64,000 nt of DNA from Gloeomargaritales cyanobacterium VI4D9 (GTDB taxonomy: Bacteria > Cyanobacteriota > Cyanobacteriia > Gloeomargaritales > Gloeomargaritaceae): assembly GCA_927797885.1 (NCBI GenBank), contig OV696605.1:1897157-1961156 (forward strand), in the 5' to 3' direction. This document shows positions 16,159-25,148 of the stretch, one piece after another. The notes beneath the pieces were generated by a model. That model was not told where the DNA came from and searched no databases. It was given only the letters and a program-made list of their open reading frames with translations. Every line of letters starts with the position of its first letter. Within the stretch, counting starts at the first letter, position 1. The translations under genes were made by a program, and so were the position numbers.

Positions 16159-18021
16159 CTATGCAGAAATTGCCAATCGCAAGGCTTCATCTAAATCATC
16201 TAACCCTACAAATGTTATTTCATACGTTTGCGAAAGCATTTGTCTTTGTTGTTGTTCCAATTTGGGAGCTACCAAAATAAATTGCCTCGGTGATAAGTCC
16301 AATTGTCGGACGTAGTTGGTATATCTTGGAATTCTTGACCTGAATGATTCATAGTCACCAGTTTTACATTCAAAAACAATCATTTGCCTATTAATAAATG
16401 CGATCAAATCGAATTCACCGGACGATTCGCTAACTGTAGAAAATTTCAAGTTGCTTAAGCAAACAATTTTCCGTTGCCTTTGCTGATAAAATTTACGCAC
16501 CTTATCGTAAAGGTAAAATTCAAGCCACCCACCTCTAAGAAGGTCAGAGATCACAGGGAAATTTGGATCGCCATCATTTAGCGTAGCAGAAATTCGATTT
16601 TCCGTTGGTACACGATTCAAAGTGCGAAAAAATCTATATGTTCTGAGTAGGTCTAAAAAATTATTAATACAATTCCTATCATCCGTTGTTGAAAATGAAT
16701 AATCAAAATTACTGCCTTGCCTATTATTCAGCTTTCTTTTTAAAGAATTTTCAATGCCCTTGAGGTTATCAAAATTTCTCGACAACATTCTGGTTATTCT
16801 AGGAAATGGATCTCTTGGGTTAAATACTTGCGAAACATTTGAGGTAAAATCTGGCATGAACCCAGATTGAAAAATTTTAATCAGCATTTCAAAGTCCATA
16901 TTTTGTTCATCACTGGATGGCAAGTTTCTGTTAACTATATCCCTAATTTGCTGGATGAATCTATTTTCTGTATCTTGTTTTGTATTTTGAATCTGTTCCT
17001 GGGTTTCTGTAATAGTTTTAACACTATTTTGCTGTTCCCTTATCATTTGTTCTAACTGTTTAATATAACTGGTTAGCTCGCATTCTCTTTGTCGAGTCTC
17101 ATTGTACATCTTTGTAAGATTTTGGTTATCATGACTTATATCTTTTAAGGCAATTTCTAATCGTTCTTTTTCTTCTGCAATCGCATTCAATTCTCGATAG
17201 GATTCTTCTCTTGAGGCTTCTAGAGAAACCAGCTTTTCTTGGGCACGAAATAGTTCATTTTTGAGAATTAGAATTGATTTTTCCGCCGAGAGCACTTGCC
17301 TGGTGACCTGTTCATTTTCTTTGAGTATCTGTTCGTACTCTCGCTGTTTCAGATTTATCAAAAACTCAATAAATATGAATGTTATCACAAATAAAATAAC
17401 TGTTAGTAGCGAAGTGTTGAAATACAAAGGGAAGGCATCCTGTTCTGCCAAGGGATTTGACACCCACATCTGCAAATCTTCCAGTAAGGATGGAGGGATG
17501 CCCCGAATGTAATAGATGCGACCAATAACTTTCCCAGGTGGTTTTTGTAATGTTCCCGGTTTTTTTACATAGGGGTCTGTATAAGATGCTTGTGCTGTAA
17601 CCGGTGGTGGATCAGTCAAATAATTAAAATGGTGGTCTTGCAGGGAAGTGGGTTCCTCTAGCAATTTACGTTGCCAAGGAAAGCTATCAAGCACAACTTT
17701 AGAGTTTGACTTGGCGAGTATTTTTTTTCCCTCGGCATCAGTGACAACCAAACCGAACAAACTGTAGTTACTATCTAAAGTTTTTTGTAGCTCTAATAAG
17801 TCATTCTGTAATAACAACAGCGATAATTTGGTGGGTAGCGTATGAGCAAGCATATTGAAATCTACTGTTTGCACCTGAAAAATAGTCGTTTCCCAATATA
17901 CTTTATGACCCCTTTCAATTAGCCAAAAACCCCCTCCGATAAAGACTGTAGCAAGTGCTACAATTCGTTCTATACGACTAACCCATGTAGATCGAGTTAA
18001 AAAATTTGACTTGAGATTCAT
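16159..18021 (-). CDS. Membrane sensor protein with C-terminal PD-(D/E)XK nuclease-like domain
   Basis: A 620-residue protein from ATG 18021 (open upstream to 18126). A first membrane span at about residues 19-35 (IVALATVFIGGGFWLIE) is followed by about 165 residues predicted outside the membrane, with a Cache-like strand pattern (YSLFGLVVTDAEGKKILAKS and KVIGRIYYIRGIPPSLLEDL). A second span lies at about 204-222, then a coiled coil (about 225-355) and a soluble region. Residues about 490-620 form a nuclease-like domain: Glu in GGWLEFYLYDKV, Asp in GEFDLIAFINR and the ExK in VFECKTG. This spacing resembles the nuclease half of DUF1887/Card1-Can2 CRISPR effectors. No CARF domain is present. 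It is AT-rich, unlike its neighbours. Function is unknown. Confidence 0.7.
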   Translation of the reverse strand: MNLKSNFLTRSTWVSRIERIVALATVFIGGGFWLIERGHKVYWETTIFQVQTVDFNMLAHTLPTKLSLLLLQNDLLELQKTLDSNYSLFGLVVTDAEGKKILAKSNSKVVLDSFPWQRKLLEEPTSLQDHHFNYLTDPPPVTAQASYTDPYVKKPGTLQKPPGKVIGRIYYIRGIPPSLLEDLQMWVSNPLAEQDAFPLYFNTSLLTVILFVITFIFIEFLINLKQREYEQILKENEQVTRQVLSAEKSILILKNELFRAQEKLVSLEASREESYRELNAIAEEKERLEIALKDISHDNQNLTKMYNETRQRECELTSYIKQLEQMIREQQNSVKTITETQEQIQNTKQDTENRFIQQIRDIVNRNLPSSDEQNMDFEMLIKIFQSGFMPDFTSNVSQVFNPRDPFPRITRMLSRNFDNLKGIENSLKRKLNNRQGSNFDYSFSTTDDRNCINNFLDLLRTYRFFRTLNRVPTENRISATLNDGDPNFPVISDLLRGGWLEFYLYDKVRKFYQQRQRKIVCLSNLKFSTVSESSGEFDLIAFINRQMIVFECKTGDYESFRSRIPRYTNYVRQLDLSPRQFILVAPKLEQQQRQMLSQTYEITFVGLDDLDEALRLAISA

Positions 18022-18221
18022 AACTTCTAGCCATCCTTTATTAATGGGAATTGTACAGTCCAGATATAGATTTGAACCTAAAAATAAAATAATGATTTTA
18101 TGGCTTATTTCAAAAGAGGCAGACATTTACATTCTGAAACATTTAACTCAAGGTAGCCCTCTTGCGTTAAGCCTTAGAGGCATAAGTTAAAGTAAGGGTA
18201 ATCTTCCCACCCGTTGCGGTG

Positions 18222-18944
18222 ATGCGCTCCCTGTTGGCGACCGTATTTCGACCCGCCTGCCCCTTGTGTACCCGGCCAGCCCAGGGCTATTTTTGTGTGG
18301 ATTGTCAACGGCAGATTGAAGCCACCCGTTTGCCCCAACCTTGGCAATTTTGGCAGGAACCCCTACCCTTGGCGGCTTGGGGACGGTATCAGGATGCGCT
18401 CAAACGGGTATTGGGGGCACTGAAATACCACAACCGCCCGGAGCTTGCCCGTCCCCTGGGGCATCATCTGGGGGATTTATGGCTGACGGGGGGGCATGGA
18501 CTGCCGCAACCGCCTGGGGTGGTGCCCATTCCCATTCACCCGGAAAAACGCAAAACCCGGGGGTACAACCAAGCAGAACTATTGGCAGAAGCCTTTTGTC
18601 AGTATGTTGGCTTAAAACTGTACAGCAATTTACTCCTGCGGCAAACCGATACCCAGGCGCAACATTCCCTGTCGGCACGGGAACGGGAGGCTAATTTAGC
18701 CACAGCATTTGCGATCAATCCTCACCATCGCCGCCCCAAAGCACCAGTGTTAATCCTTGATGACATTTATACCACGGGGGCGACGGCTCGCACGGCTCAA
18801 GCCGTATTACAACAGGCGGGACTTAGGGTGGTGGGAATTTTGGTGGTGGCGACGGGGAAAGCGGATATGCCCGGCGAATCGCCGGTGAGCAAATCCAAAA
18901 CTGGAGCAAATGGGCAAATGATGAAGGGCACCTCTCAACATTAA
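18222..18944 (+). CDS. comF: ComF family phosphoribosyltransferase-like protein
   Basis: About 240 residues. The N-terminus holds two Cys pairs (CPLC and CVDC) that form the usual zinc finger. The middle has the ComF segment LKYHNRPELARPLG, then PIPIHPEKRKTRGYNQAELLA, and the PRPP-binding motif LILDDIYTTGATARTA. ComF proteins act with ComFA in DNA uptake, and the homologue GntX has other roles. The start is ATG 18222, with a GTG one codon earlier. The last roughly 25 codons (after VVATGKAD) are unlike the family and run into a GGGCACCTCT motif, so the tail may have been altered by an insertion. Confidence 0.88.
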   Translation: MRSLLATVFRPACPLCTRPAQGYFCVDCQRQIEATRLPQPWQFWQEPLPLAAWGRYQDALKRVLGALKYHNRPELARPLGHHLGDLWLTGGHGLPQPPGVVPIPIHPEKRKTRGYNQAELLAEAFCQYVGLKLYSNLLLRQTDTQAQHSLSAREREANLATAFAINPHHRRPKAPVLILDDIYTTGATARTAQAVLQQAGLRVVGILVVATGKADMPGESPVSKSKTGANGQMMKGTSQH

Positions 18945-19285
18945 AAATTACAGGACATTTCTAAAAATAGATGGCATTGCTACTGGGTGCTATGAAATTC
19001 ACGGTAGCGGTGGCTGGAATCCCTTGGGTGGGCTTTGCCAAATTCAAATTGTAATCATAAACAGATTCAGCAACGTCGAATCGGTCACAGGGACACTGCC
19101 CCCGTCCTTAGTTCTCCAAAATTTCTATTGCCCAACTCGGCGAGGCCGTTGCATCCGCATAAATACTCAGGATTATGCCTATCGTTACTTAATAATTCCT
19201 TCGGAGCTATTAAGCTTTTCCGTAGAGAATTTCTGCATATTCCAGCGGGGTTAGTACACTGGACTAAATACCCCTTAGGCACACC
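18945..19285. other. Non-coding interval with repeat fragments
   Basis: 341 bases without a gene. At its start, overlapping the comF end, is GGGCACCTCTCAAC, matching the terminal repeat of the IS5-family element, and 19083-19124 holds part of the dispersed repeat. The rest is AT-rich and should contain the promoter of the histidine kinase that starts at 19286. Short frames here do not resemble any protein. Confidence 0.5.
19083..19124. repeat. Dispersed small repeat, partial copy
   Basis: GGTCACAGGGACACTGCCCC and the following CGTCCTTAGTTCTCCAAAAT align with the hairpin core and TTGGTTCTGGAAAATT section of the copy at 773, with a few substitutions. The flanking parts of the repeat are not recognisable. 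Confidence 0.6.
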
Positions 19286-20239
19286 ATGGACTCCACTGCT
19301 AGTTTAATAGATTGCCTACCTATTGGGGTGGTTCTGACCGAGGAAGGGGGGCGGATTTTACACTGCAATCAGGTCATGGCCAATTGGTTTTGCCTTGATC
19401 CCCGACAGGTACCGGGCAATGGGATTACGGAATTTTGGCCGGAGTTGGCCTCCTATCTGCGGTGGCAGGAGTTGGGGGGACGGGTGCGATTATCCACCCC
19501 GGAAAGTTGGTTGATGATGCGGGTCTTGGTGCGGAAGTTATCCCAGGAGGGGCGGGGGTGGTTGGTGTGGAGTTTTGTGCCCGAACATAGCCGGGATTTG
19601 GAACAGTCTCAGCAGGAATTTATTGATACGATTAGCCACGAATTGCGTACCCCGCTGACCAGTATTAAGGGGTTTGTCGATACCCTATTGGAGTCCCAAA
19701 ATCGTTTCAGTCGTAGCCAGACCCGCCATTTTTTGCAAATTGTCCAAACCCAGGTGGCGCATCTGTCCGCTTTGGTGGAGGCGGTATTGTCCCTGTCCCG
19801 CTCGTCAGTAGTGCCGGGGCATTTTCGTCCGGTGCAGGTGGGGGATTTGGTGCCGCAGGTGATGCGGGATTTAGCATTACGGCACGACGGGGATCGGGTT
19901 GAGTGGCGTATCCAAGATTTGCCCCCGGTGTGGAGTGACCCGGAATTGTTGGTGCCGATCCTGGTGCAACTGCTGGACTACGCCCTGACCCATACGCCGT
20001 TGGCTACCCGGGTGCAGGTGCGGGGCTGGCCGGGGGGGACGGGGGTGCAAATCGGTGTCCCTGAGTTGGATTTGGGGGAGCTATGGTATCCCCTTGGCCC
20101 CAGCCGACCGGGGATGGGATTGTACATGGCGCAGATGTTGGTGGAGCGGTTGCAGGGGCGGTTACTCTTGGGGCAGGGACTCACTTTGGAGTTGCCCCGG
20201 GTAGCTCGGATGACAACGCAAGTGGCGGGTTTCTCCTGA
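19286..20239 (+). CDS. PAS-containing histidine kinase with degenerate ATPase domain
   Basis: A 317-residue protein. Residues about 5-105 form a PAS-like sensor (SLIDCLPIGVVLTEEGGRIL). The dimerisation/phosphoacceptor helix follows at about 120-185 with the His box FIDTISHELRTPLTSIKGF. The HATPase region (about 200-310) is recognisable but poor. The usual N-box Asn is absent (LVQLLDYALTHT). The D-x-G box is replaced by a short TGVQIGVPELD, and only RPGMGLYMAQMLVERLQG recalls the final glycine box. It may therefore bind ATP weakly or serve as a phosphoacceptor only. No transmembrane segment and no response regulator gene adjoin it. Confidence 0.82.
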   Translation: MDSTASLIDCLPIGVVLTEEGGRILHCNQVMANWFCLDPRQVPGNGITEFWPELASYLRWQELGGRVRLSTPESWLMMRVLVRKLSQEGRGWLVWSFVPEHSRDLEQSQQEFIDTISHELRTPLTSIKGFVDTLLESQNRFSRSQTRHFLQIVQTQVAHLSALVEAVLSLSRSSVVPGHFRPVQVGDLVPQVMRDLALRHDGDRVEWRIQDLPPVWSDPELLVPILVQLLDYALTHTPLATRVQVRGWPGGTGVQIGVPELDLGELWYPLGPSRPGMGLYMAQMLVERLQGRLLLGQGLTLELPRVARMTTQVAGFS

Positions 20240-20247
20240 AAGGTTGT

Positions 20248-21309
20248 TTAACTAGAACCAGCCCGGACGCTTCCTGCCATTGAGCGCAATTGACCACAGG
20301 CCGCCTGGGCAGACAAGCCCCGGGTTTGCCGCACCGTCACGGCAATATGTTGGGATGCCAAAATCCTTTGAAAATTCTGAATCCGCTCCGTTTCAGGGCG
20401 TTGGTAGTCCGCATCGGCGATGGGATTGTAGGGGATCAAATTCACATGAGTTTGCCAACCCCGCAGTAGCTTAGCCAGCTGATGGGCTAACTCCGGGGTG
20501 TCATTGACCCCACGCAACAGGGTATATTCAAAACTCAGCCGCCGCTTTGTCCGTGCCACATAATCCCGGCAGTCTGTCAATAATTGCTCCAAGGGATAAT
20601 GGCGACCACTGGGAATCAACCGCTGGCGCAATGCTTGGGTGGGGGCGTGCAAACTCACCGCCAACGTGGTCTGGAGTTGGGCTTGGGCAAGGCGTGCGAT
20701 TTGCTGGGGCACCCCCACCGTAGAAATGGTCATCGCCCGCTGGGAAATGCCACAGTCCTGATGCAAGCGGTGAATGGCGGTCACCAGGGCATCCAGGTTC
20801 AACAACGGTTCCCCCATCCCCATAAACACCAGATGGGACACCCGGCGTGCCATGTCCGTCTGTACTGTCAACACTTGGTCTAAAATTTCATGCACCGCCA
20901 AATTGCGGGTAAACCCCTGTTTGCCAGTGGCGCAAAAATCACAGGCCATCGGACAACCCACCTGGGACGAAACACACACGGTCAACCGATCCGCACTGGG
21001 AATACCCACGGTTTCAATCAAATGTCCGTCATGCAGTTGTAATAAATACTTGACCGTCCCATCCTGGGCAATTAACCGCTTGGCAATGTGGGAACGTCCC
21101 AGTTCCGGTTGTGCCTGTTCTCGCCAGGATTTGGGAAACACGGTAATGTCCTGAAATTGCCGCACCCCCCGCTGGTAGAGCCATTGGTGCAGTTGTTTCG
21201 CCCGGTAGGCGGGTTGCCCCTGCGCCGTGACCCAGGCGGTGAGTTCAGTCAGGGTTTGCCCCAGCAGGGGACGGCTGTGCATGGCTATGGCGGGAATTGG
21301 GTTTCGCAA
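20248..21309 (-). CDS. rlmN: 23S rRNA (adenine2503-C2) methyltransferase RlmN
   Basis: A 353-residue radical-SAM methyltransferase that modifies A2503 of 23S rRNA and A37 of some tRNAs. The cluster-binding triad is CPMACDFC. The SAM-binding GMGEPLLN, the STVGV strand, VSLHAP and the [11 protein letters not shown] motif are present, and the methyl-carrying Cys lies near the end (QAACGQLRS). The annotated ATG at 21309 gives 9 extra residues, and ATG 21282 is equally plausible. It converges with the kinase gene, leaving only 8 bases. Confidence 0.95.
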   Translation of the reverse strand: MRNPIPAIAMHSRPLLGQTLTELTAWVTAQGQPAYRAKQLHQWLYQRGVRQFQDITVFPKSWREQAQPELGRSHIAKRLIAQDGTVKYLLQLHDGHLIETVGIPSADRLTVCVSSQVGCPMACDFCATGKQGFTRNLAVHEILDQVLTVQTDMARRVSHLVFMGMGEPLLNLDALVTAIHRLHQDCGISQRAMTISTVGVPQQIARLAQAQLQTTLAVSLHAPTQALRQRLIPSGRHYPLEQLLTDCRDYVARTKRRLSFEYTLLRGVNDTPELAHQLAKLLRGWQTHVNLIPYNPIADADYQRPETERIQNFQRILASQHIAVTVRQTRGLSAQAACGQLRSMAGSVRAGSS

Positions 21310-21335
21310 TTTCTAGGGTAATGGATGCCCTGCGT

Positions 21336-22271
21336 TTAAGTTGGCTCCAACTGCTCTAAGGGTAATTGGAAATACTCCCGTGCGGCCTGACAATCCCGTT
21401 GAATTTGGGCTTTGAGGGCACTCACCCCGCTGAATTTTTGTTCCGGGCGCAAAAAATGCCGCAGAGCTACCCGCAGACGTTGCCCATACAAATCTCCCCG
21501 CCATGCCAGCAAATGTACTTCCGCCGTCAGGGTTTGTCCATCCACCGTCGGGCGGTATCCCAAATTCATCACCCCCGGTTGCGCCCGTAGCTCCCGCTCT
21601 GCCGTCACTTCCACGCAGTACACCCCCTGGCGGGGTAAAAATTTCCGTGCCGGTAACTGTAAATTGGCGGTCGGGAAGCCCAACTGATGCCCCAGGGATT
21701 GCCCCCGCACCACCTCACCGATCAGTTCATAGGGTCGCCCCAACAAACGCTGTACCTGTTCCGGTTGTCCCGCCAGCAATAACTCCCGCACCCGGGAACT
21801 GCTGATCCGCTCCCCATCCAAAGTACATTCCGGGGTAATGGTGACGGTAATGCCCACCTCTTGACCTAATTTTTGCAGTAACTCCGCATTACCCTGCCGT
21901 TCTCGCCCGAAGCAAAAATCAAAGCCTACACTCACGTGCTGGGCTTGCAATTGTTGAACAATAATCCTATGAAAAAATGCCGCCGGGGTCAGATGCGCCA
22001 ACTCCCGGTCAAAGGTAAGTAATACCAATTGCTGTACGCCCCAACTCGCCAGAATTTCCTGCTTTTCCGGCAAGGGAGTCAACAGAGCCCGGGGCTGACC
22101 GCTGAAATATTCCACCGGATGGGGACGAAACGTAACCACCGTTGCCCACCGGTTGGGGTCGTACAGAATGGGGTCAATAACTGCCCGGTGGCCTCGGTGC
22201 AGGCCATCAAAATTCCCCAGGGCAATGGCCGTTGGGGTCAAAACATGAGTCAGGGTTTCGGTTGTCCACAC
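21336..22271 (-). CDS. ribF: Bifunctional riboflavin kinase / FAD synthetase
   Basis: A 311-residue RibF. The N-terminal half is the FMN adenylyltransferase with ALGNFDGLHRGHRAVI and a later ISSSRVREL. The C-terminal half is the riboflavin kinase with GQSLGHQLGFPTANL and AEVHLL. It converts riboflavin to FMN and FAD. The start is a GTG at 22271, since the residues before the first beta strand match the family length. It lies 26 bases upstream of rlmN on the same strand, so the two may be co-transcribed. Confidence 0.95.
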   Translation of the reverse strand: MWTTETLTHVLTPTAIALGNFDGLHRGHRAVIDPILYDPNRWATVVTFRPHPVEYFSGQPRALLTPLPEKQEILASWGVQQLVLLTFDRELAHLTPAAFFHRIIVQQLQAQHVSVGFDFCFGRERQGNAELLQKLGQEVGITVTITPECTLDGERISSSRVRELLLAGQPEQVQRLLGRPYELIGEVVRGQSLGHQLGFPTANLQLPARKFLPRQGVYCVEVTAERELRAQPGVMNLGYRPTVDGQTLTAEVHLLAWRGDLYGQRLRVALRHFLRPEQKFSGVSALKAQIQRDCQAAREYFQLPLEQLEPT

Positions 22272-22335
22272 GCTTCACATTTTGACATATTTCCTGTCCC
22301 ATGCAGGGATGGATTGGGTTTCTAGGAGATCAAAA

Positions 22336-23046
22336 TCAGGAATGTTCCTCCGGTGGCTCAGGGGTTTGCTCTGATTTTTTAACTTGTTTTTGGCGCTTCT
22401 TTTCAGATTGTTGGCGTTTGCGGTCTTCCTCGGAAAAATGCACTGAAGAGGCTAATTTGTCTCGGTATCTTTTAACACTATCAGCAGTGGAGAGCCATGC
22501 CTCTTTTACGCCGGCAACATTAAGGTCATAGGCCATGGTAGAAGCCTTAGAAAATCCGGTTTTTTCAGCTTCACAAACCGCATCTAAATCCGCACTGAGA
22601 TAGACAAACTGCCATTGATTTTTTTCACTTTTTTCGGTAATCATTTCCCGAATTTGGCCACCCCGAAATTGGCGACTTGAATTCTCCATCCCATCGGTGA
22701 CAACCACCATAACCACCTGTTCGGGTTGGGCTTCGGGAGCCAGGAGACTGAGATTGCGTTCTAAATCCTCAATGCCCCGTCCCACCGCATCCCACAGGGG
22801 GGTGCTAGCCCGGGGAACAAAAGTTTTGTTGGTTAAGGGGGGGATTTCCGCAATCGGTTTGAACCAATGGATAACTTCATAGGGGTCTTGGGTGTCAAAC
22901 TGCACAAGGGTCAGGGTGGCGGTGCCGGAGCCTTCTTTTTGCCGATGCACAAAATCGTTAAAGCCGCCAATCGTATCATTGGCAATTGCATTCATGGAGC
23001 CGGAGCGGTCAAGAATTACGGTGATATGGGTGTAATCGGGTTTCAT
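22336..23046 (-). CDS. VWA domain protein with lysine/arginine-rich tail
   Basis: A 236-residue single-domain von Willebrand A protein. The metal-ion-dependent adhesion site is complete: D-x-S-x-S in ILDRSGSM at the N-terminus, a Thr around residues 75-85 (FVPRASTPLWDAV) and the Asp in VVVTDGMEN. The last 35 residues are highly charged (RKRQQSEKKRQKQVKKSEQ), giving a basic then acidic tail. Small stand-alone VWA proteins of this type occur in phage- and stress-related settings. No partner gene such as a MoxR ATPase or TerY-linked kinase is nearby, so its role is unknown. It has no signal peptide and is probably cytoplasmic. Confidence 0.8.
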   Translation of the reverse strand: MKPDYTHITVILDRSGSMNAIANDTIGGFNDFVHRQKEGSGTATLTLVQFDTQDPYEVIHWFKPIAEIPPLTNKTFVPRASTPLWDAVGRGIEDLERNLSLLAPEAQPEQVVMVVVTDGMENSSRQFRGGQIREMITEKSEKNQWQFVYLSADLDAVCEAEKTGFSKASTMAYDLNVAGVKEAWLSTADSVKRYRDKLASSVHFSEEDRKRQQSEKKRQKQVKKSEQTPEPPEEHS

Positions 23047-23264
23047 AGTCCTGTGGTCGTGGGTTATGGAAATACCTTAACACGCCTTGGAATTAGGCAT
23101 TTCCATTGCGGTGCTGGAGCGGTCTTTTGTGAAACATATCGTCACAATTGGTGCAGGAGCAGGTGGCTATTAGTCTGTGGTTTCTCTAAAATATTCGTCC
23201 ACGCCATAGGTTAGGATTGCCAGTGTAATTCATAGACATCCTTTAGTATAAAATTAGCATAAAA

Positions 23265-23987
23265 TTAATACAAATAGGGATTAGCTGGGGGTTTGATGGG
23301 CGTAATTTTATCCGCTTTCAGAATCAACCGCCGTTGCCCTTTCACCTGCCCGGTTGCCATCTGCCCCTGAATTTCTAACCAAGTATCCGCTTTGTAGGTT
23401 TGGGCGGTTCCCTCCCGCACATCTACCGGTAGCCCCACCGGGTAGGCATCAGCGGCACAACAGGTGACCACAAACCGAGCGATAAAAAACCGATTGACCG
23501 GGCTTTCCGGGGGATGCACCACAAACCCTTGCACCTTCGCCTTTTGTCCCTGGTAGGCATCCGGTTCCGGGTAAGTATTAAGTAAACGCACCCAGTCCAC
23601 CAGGGAACGCTCCTCCGGGCGGCTGACCGGGCGAAACTGTTGGGGCAGGGTACGGGTCATGTTCCACAATTCCCCACTCTCCAGAGCAACTTGGCTGGTG
23701 AAGGGTCGGGGGGTGACAATCAAGCCCACCACCGCCGTACTGAGCAGGAGAAATCGCCCCCAGGAGCGGGGTAACAGTTGCCCCCCAGGCGCGAGTGCTT
23801 GGGGCTGTCCCGGTTCTCGCCAGCGTACCCACCCCTGCCAAACCGTCAACCCCACCAACAAAAAACCCGCCCCGACCGTCAACGGGAAATAATTGGGATG
23901 GATCAGGACGGCTAATTGCCCCGTGAGCCAGTACTTGAGGAGCAAAACCCCCCAGGCACCAATCGCCAGCAAATCCAGACCATTCAT
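23265..23987 (-). CDS. TIGR03943/DUF1980 family membrane protein (permease partner)
   Basis: A 240-residue protein with two N-terminal hydrophobic helices (about 5-25 and 33-52), a third at about 85-105, and a soluble C-terminal OB-like part (VRLLNTYPEPDAYQGQKAKVQGFV, then RFFIARFVVTCCAADAYPVG). Family members are encoded next to the YraQ/DUF318 permease, as here, where that gene lies 76 bases upstream on the same strand. The CC pair in VVTCCAADA is typical. The pair is thought to work in metal or small-molecule export, but the substrate is not established. Confidence 0.85.
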   Translation of the reverse strand: MNGLDLLAIGAWGVLLLKYWLTGQLAVLIHPNYFPLTVGAGFLLVGLTVWQGWVRWREPGQPQALAPGGQLLPRSWGRFLLLSTAVVGLIVTPRPFTSQVALESGELWNMTRTLPQQFRPVSRPEERSLVDWVRLLNTYPEPDAYQGQKAKVQGFVVHPPESPVNRFFIARFVVTCCAADAYPVGLPVDVREGTAQTYKADTWLEIQGQMATGQVKGQRRLILKADKITPIKPPANPYLY

Positions 23988-24063
23988 GGGATGTGACGGG
24001 GGATAAATGGGTGTTTGATCAACATAAAATTTCCCAGGTGTTTGCGAGAGAATTTCCTGATTT

Positions 24064-25068
24064 TCATAGATATAAATTCATGGCTAAAGTCAAAACAAAG
24101 GTTAATAACCCTGCCAATAAAAACAGGTACAACACCGCTCTGGGGCGAAACACCGTTAATAACAAACTCACCCCCTTCAAATCCACCATCGGTCCAAACA
24201 CCAAAAACGCCAACAATGCCCCCGCTGTAAAACTCTCCGCAAAGGACAGGGCAAAAAACGCATCCACCGTCGAACAAATGGACACCACCGTGCCCAACAC
24301 CAGCATCGCCACCACCGAGGTAGCCGATCCTTGCCCCAACCCCAAAATCACCTCCCGGGGCGTTAACACCTGAATCGCCGCCGCTACCGCCGTTCCCAGG
24401 ATCAACACCGCCCCCAGTTCCCGCAATTCCGTCAGGGCATTCACCCACACCATCTGCCACCGCCCCCGCCGGGACAGCAACCGGGACGCATTCCAACCCG
24501 TCGTTTCCAAAGGCAGGGCTTTTCCCCCGGACAGGGCAAAAAAATTCCCCGTCGGTACCCCCGCCAGCATCGGTTCCCGCTGAGGTTGATTCATAGGGGG
24601 GGGCATCACCTGCGCCACTGCCGGTTGTAAAAAAGGTCGCAAATCCTTTTGCACTGAAAACACCCACCCCACCACCACCGCCACCAGCAGGGTCAACCCC
24701 ACCCGCCCCCACACCATCAGCGGCTGGTCCCGAAACGCCACCCAGGTGGACCAAATCACAATCGGGTTAATGGTCGGTGCCCCCAGCAAAAACCCCACCG
24801 CCACCGAAGCCGGTATCCCCTGGGTCAACAACCGCCGCGCCACCGGCACATTCCCGCACTCACACACCGGCAGGAGACAGCCCAACACCGCCCCCGCCAC
24901 CGCCCCCCCCAAAGGATGTCGGGGTAAAATTTTCAGCAATTGCTCCGGTTCCACCCACAGCAACAGGATGCTGGAAAACAGCACCCCCAACAACAAAAAG
25001 GGAATCGCCTCCACCAACAAACTAAAAAATAAGGTCAATCCCTGTTGCAGTGCCGCCATAGGACTCAC
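24064..25068 (-). CDS. YraQ/DUF318 family permease
   Basis: A 334-residue integral membrane protein with about eight to ten spans in two repeats. The first half ends in the family motif GCLLPVCECGNVPVARRLL with its two Cys, followed by GAPTINPIVI. The second half has a matching VVSICSTVDAFFALSFA with GPMVDLKGVSLL. Between them is a non-conserved loop (about residues 155-215). The frame can start at GTG 25068 or ATG 25059. It probably forms a transport unit with the protein at 23265. The substrate is unknown. Confidence 0.88.
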   Translation of the reverse strand: MSPMAALQQGLTLFFSLLVEAIPFLLLGVLFSSILLLWVEPEQLLKILPRHPLGGAVAGAVLGCLLPVCECGNVPVARRLLTQGIPASVAVGFLLGAPTINPIVIWSTWVAFRDQPLMVWGRVGLTLLVAVVVGWVFSVQKDLRPFLQPAVAQVMPPPMNQPQREPMLAGVPTGNFFALSGGKALPLETTGWNASRLLSRRGRWQMVWVNALTELRELGAVLILGTAVAAAIQVLTPREVILGLGQGSATSVVAMLVLGTVVSICSTVDAFFALSFAESFTAGALLAFLVFGPMVDLKGVSLLLTVFRPRAVLYLFLLAGLLTFVLTLAMNLYL

Positions 25069-25148
25069 CCGTCAATGGCACGGTACAAAACGGTACCAAT
25101 TGTTTGGATTGTACAGCACCCTCTGGCGCAATAAAAGCCTTAATACTC

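Noticed and set aside
23984-24754. 256-codon Gly-rich frame over the YraQ-like permease
   Set aside because: Shadow frame. The permease frame has membrane spans and family motifs.
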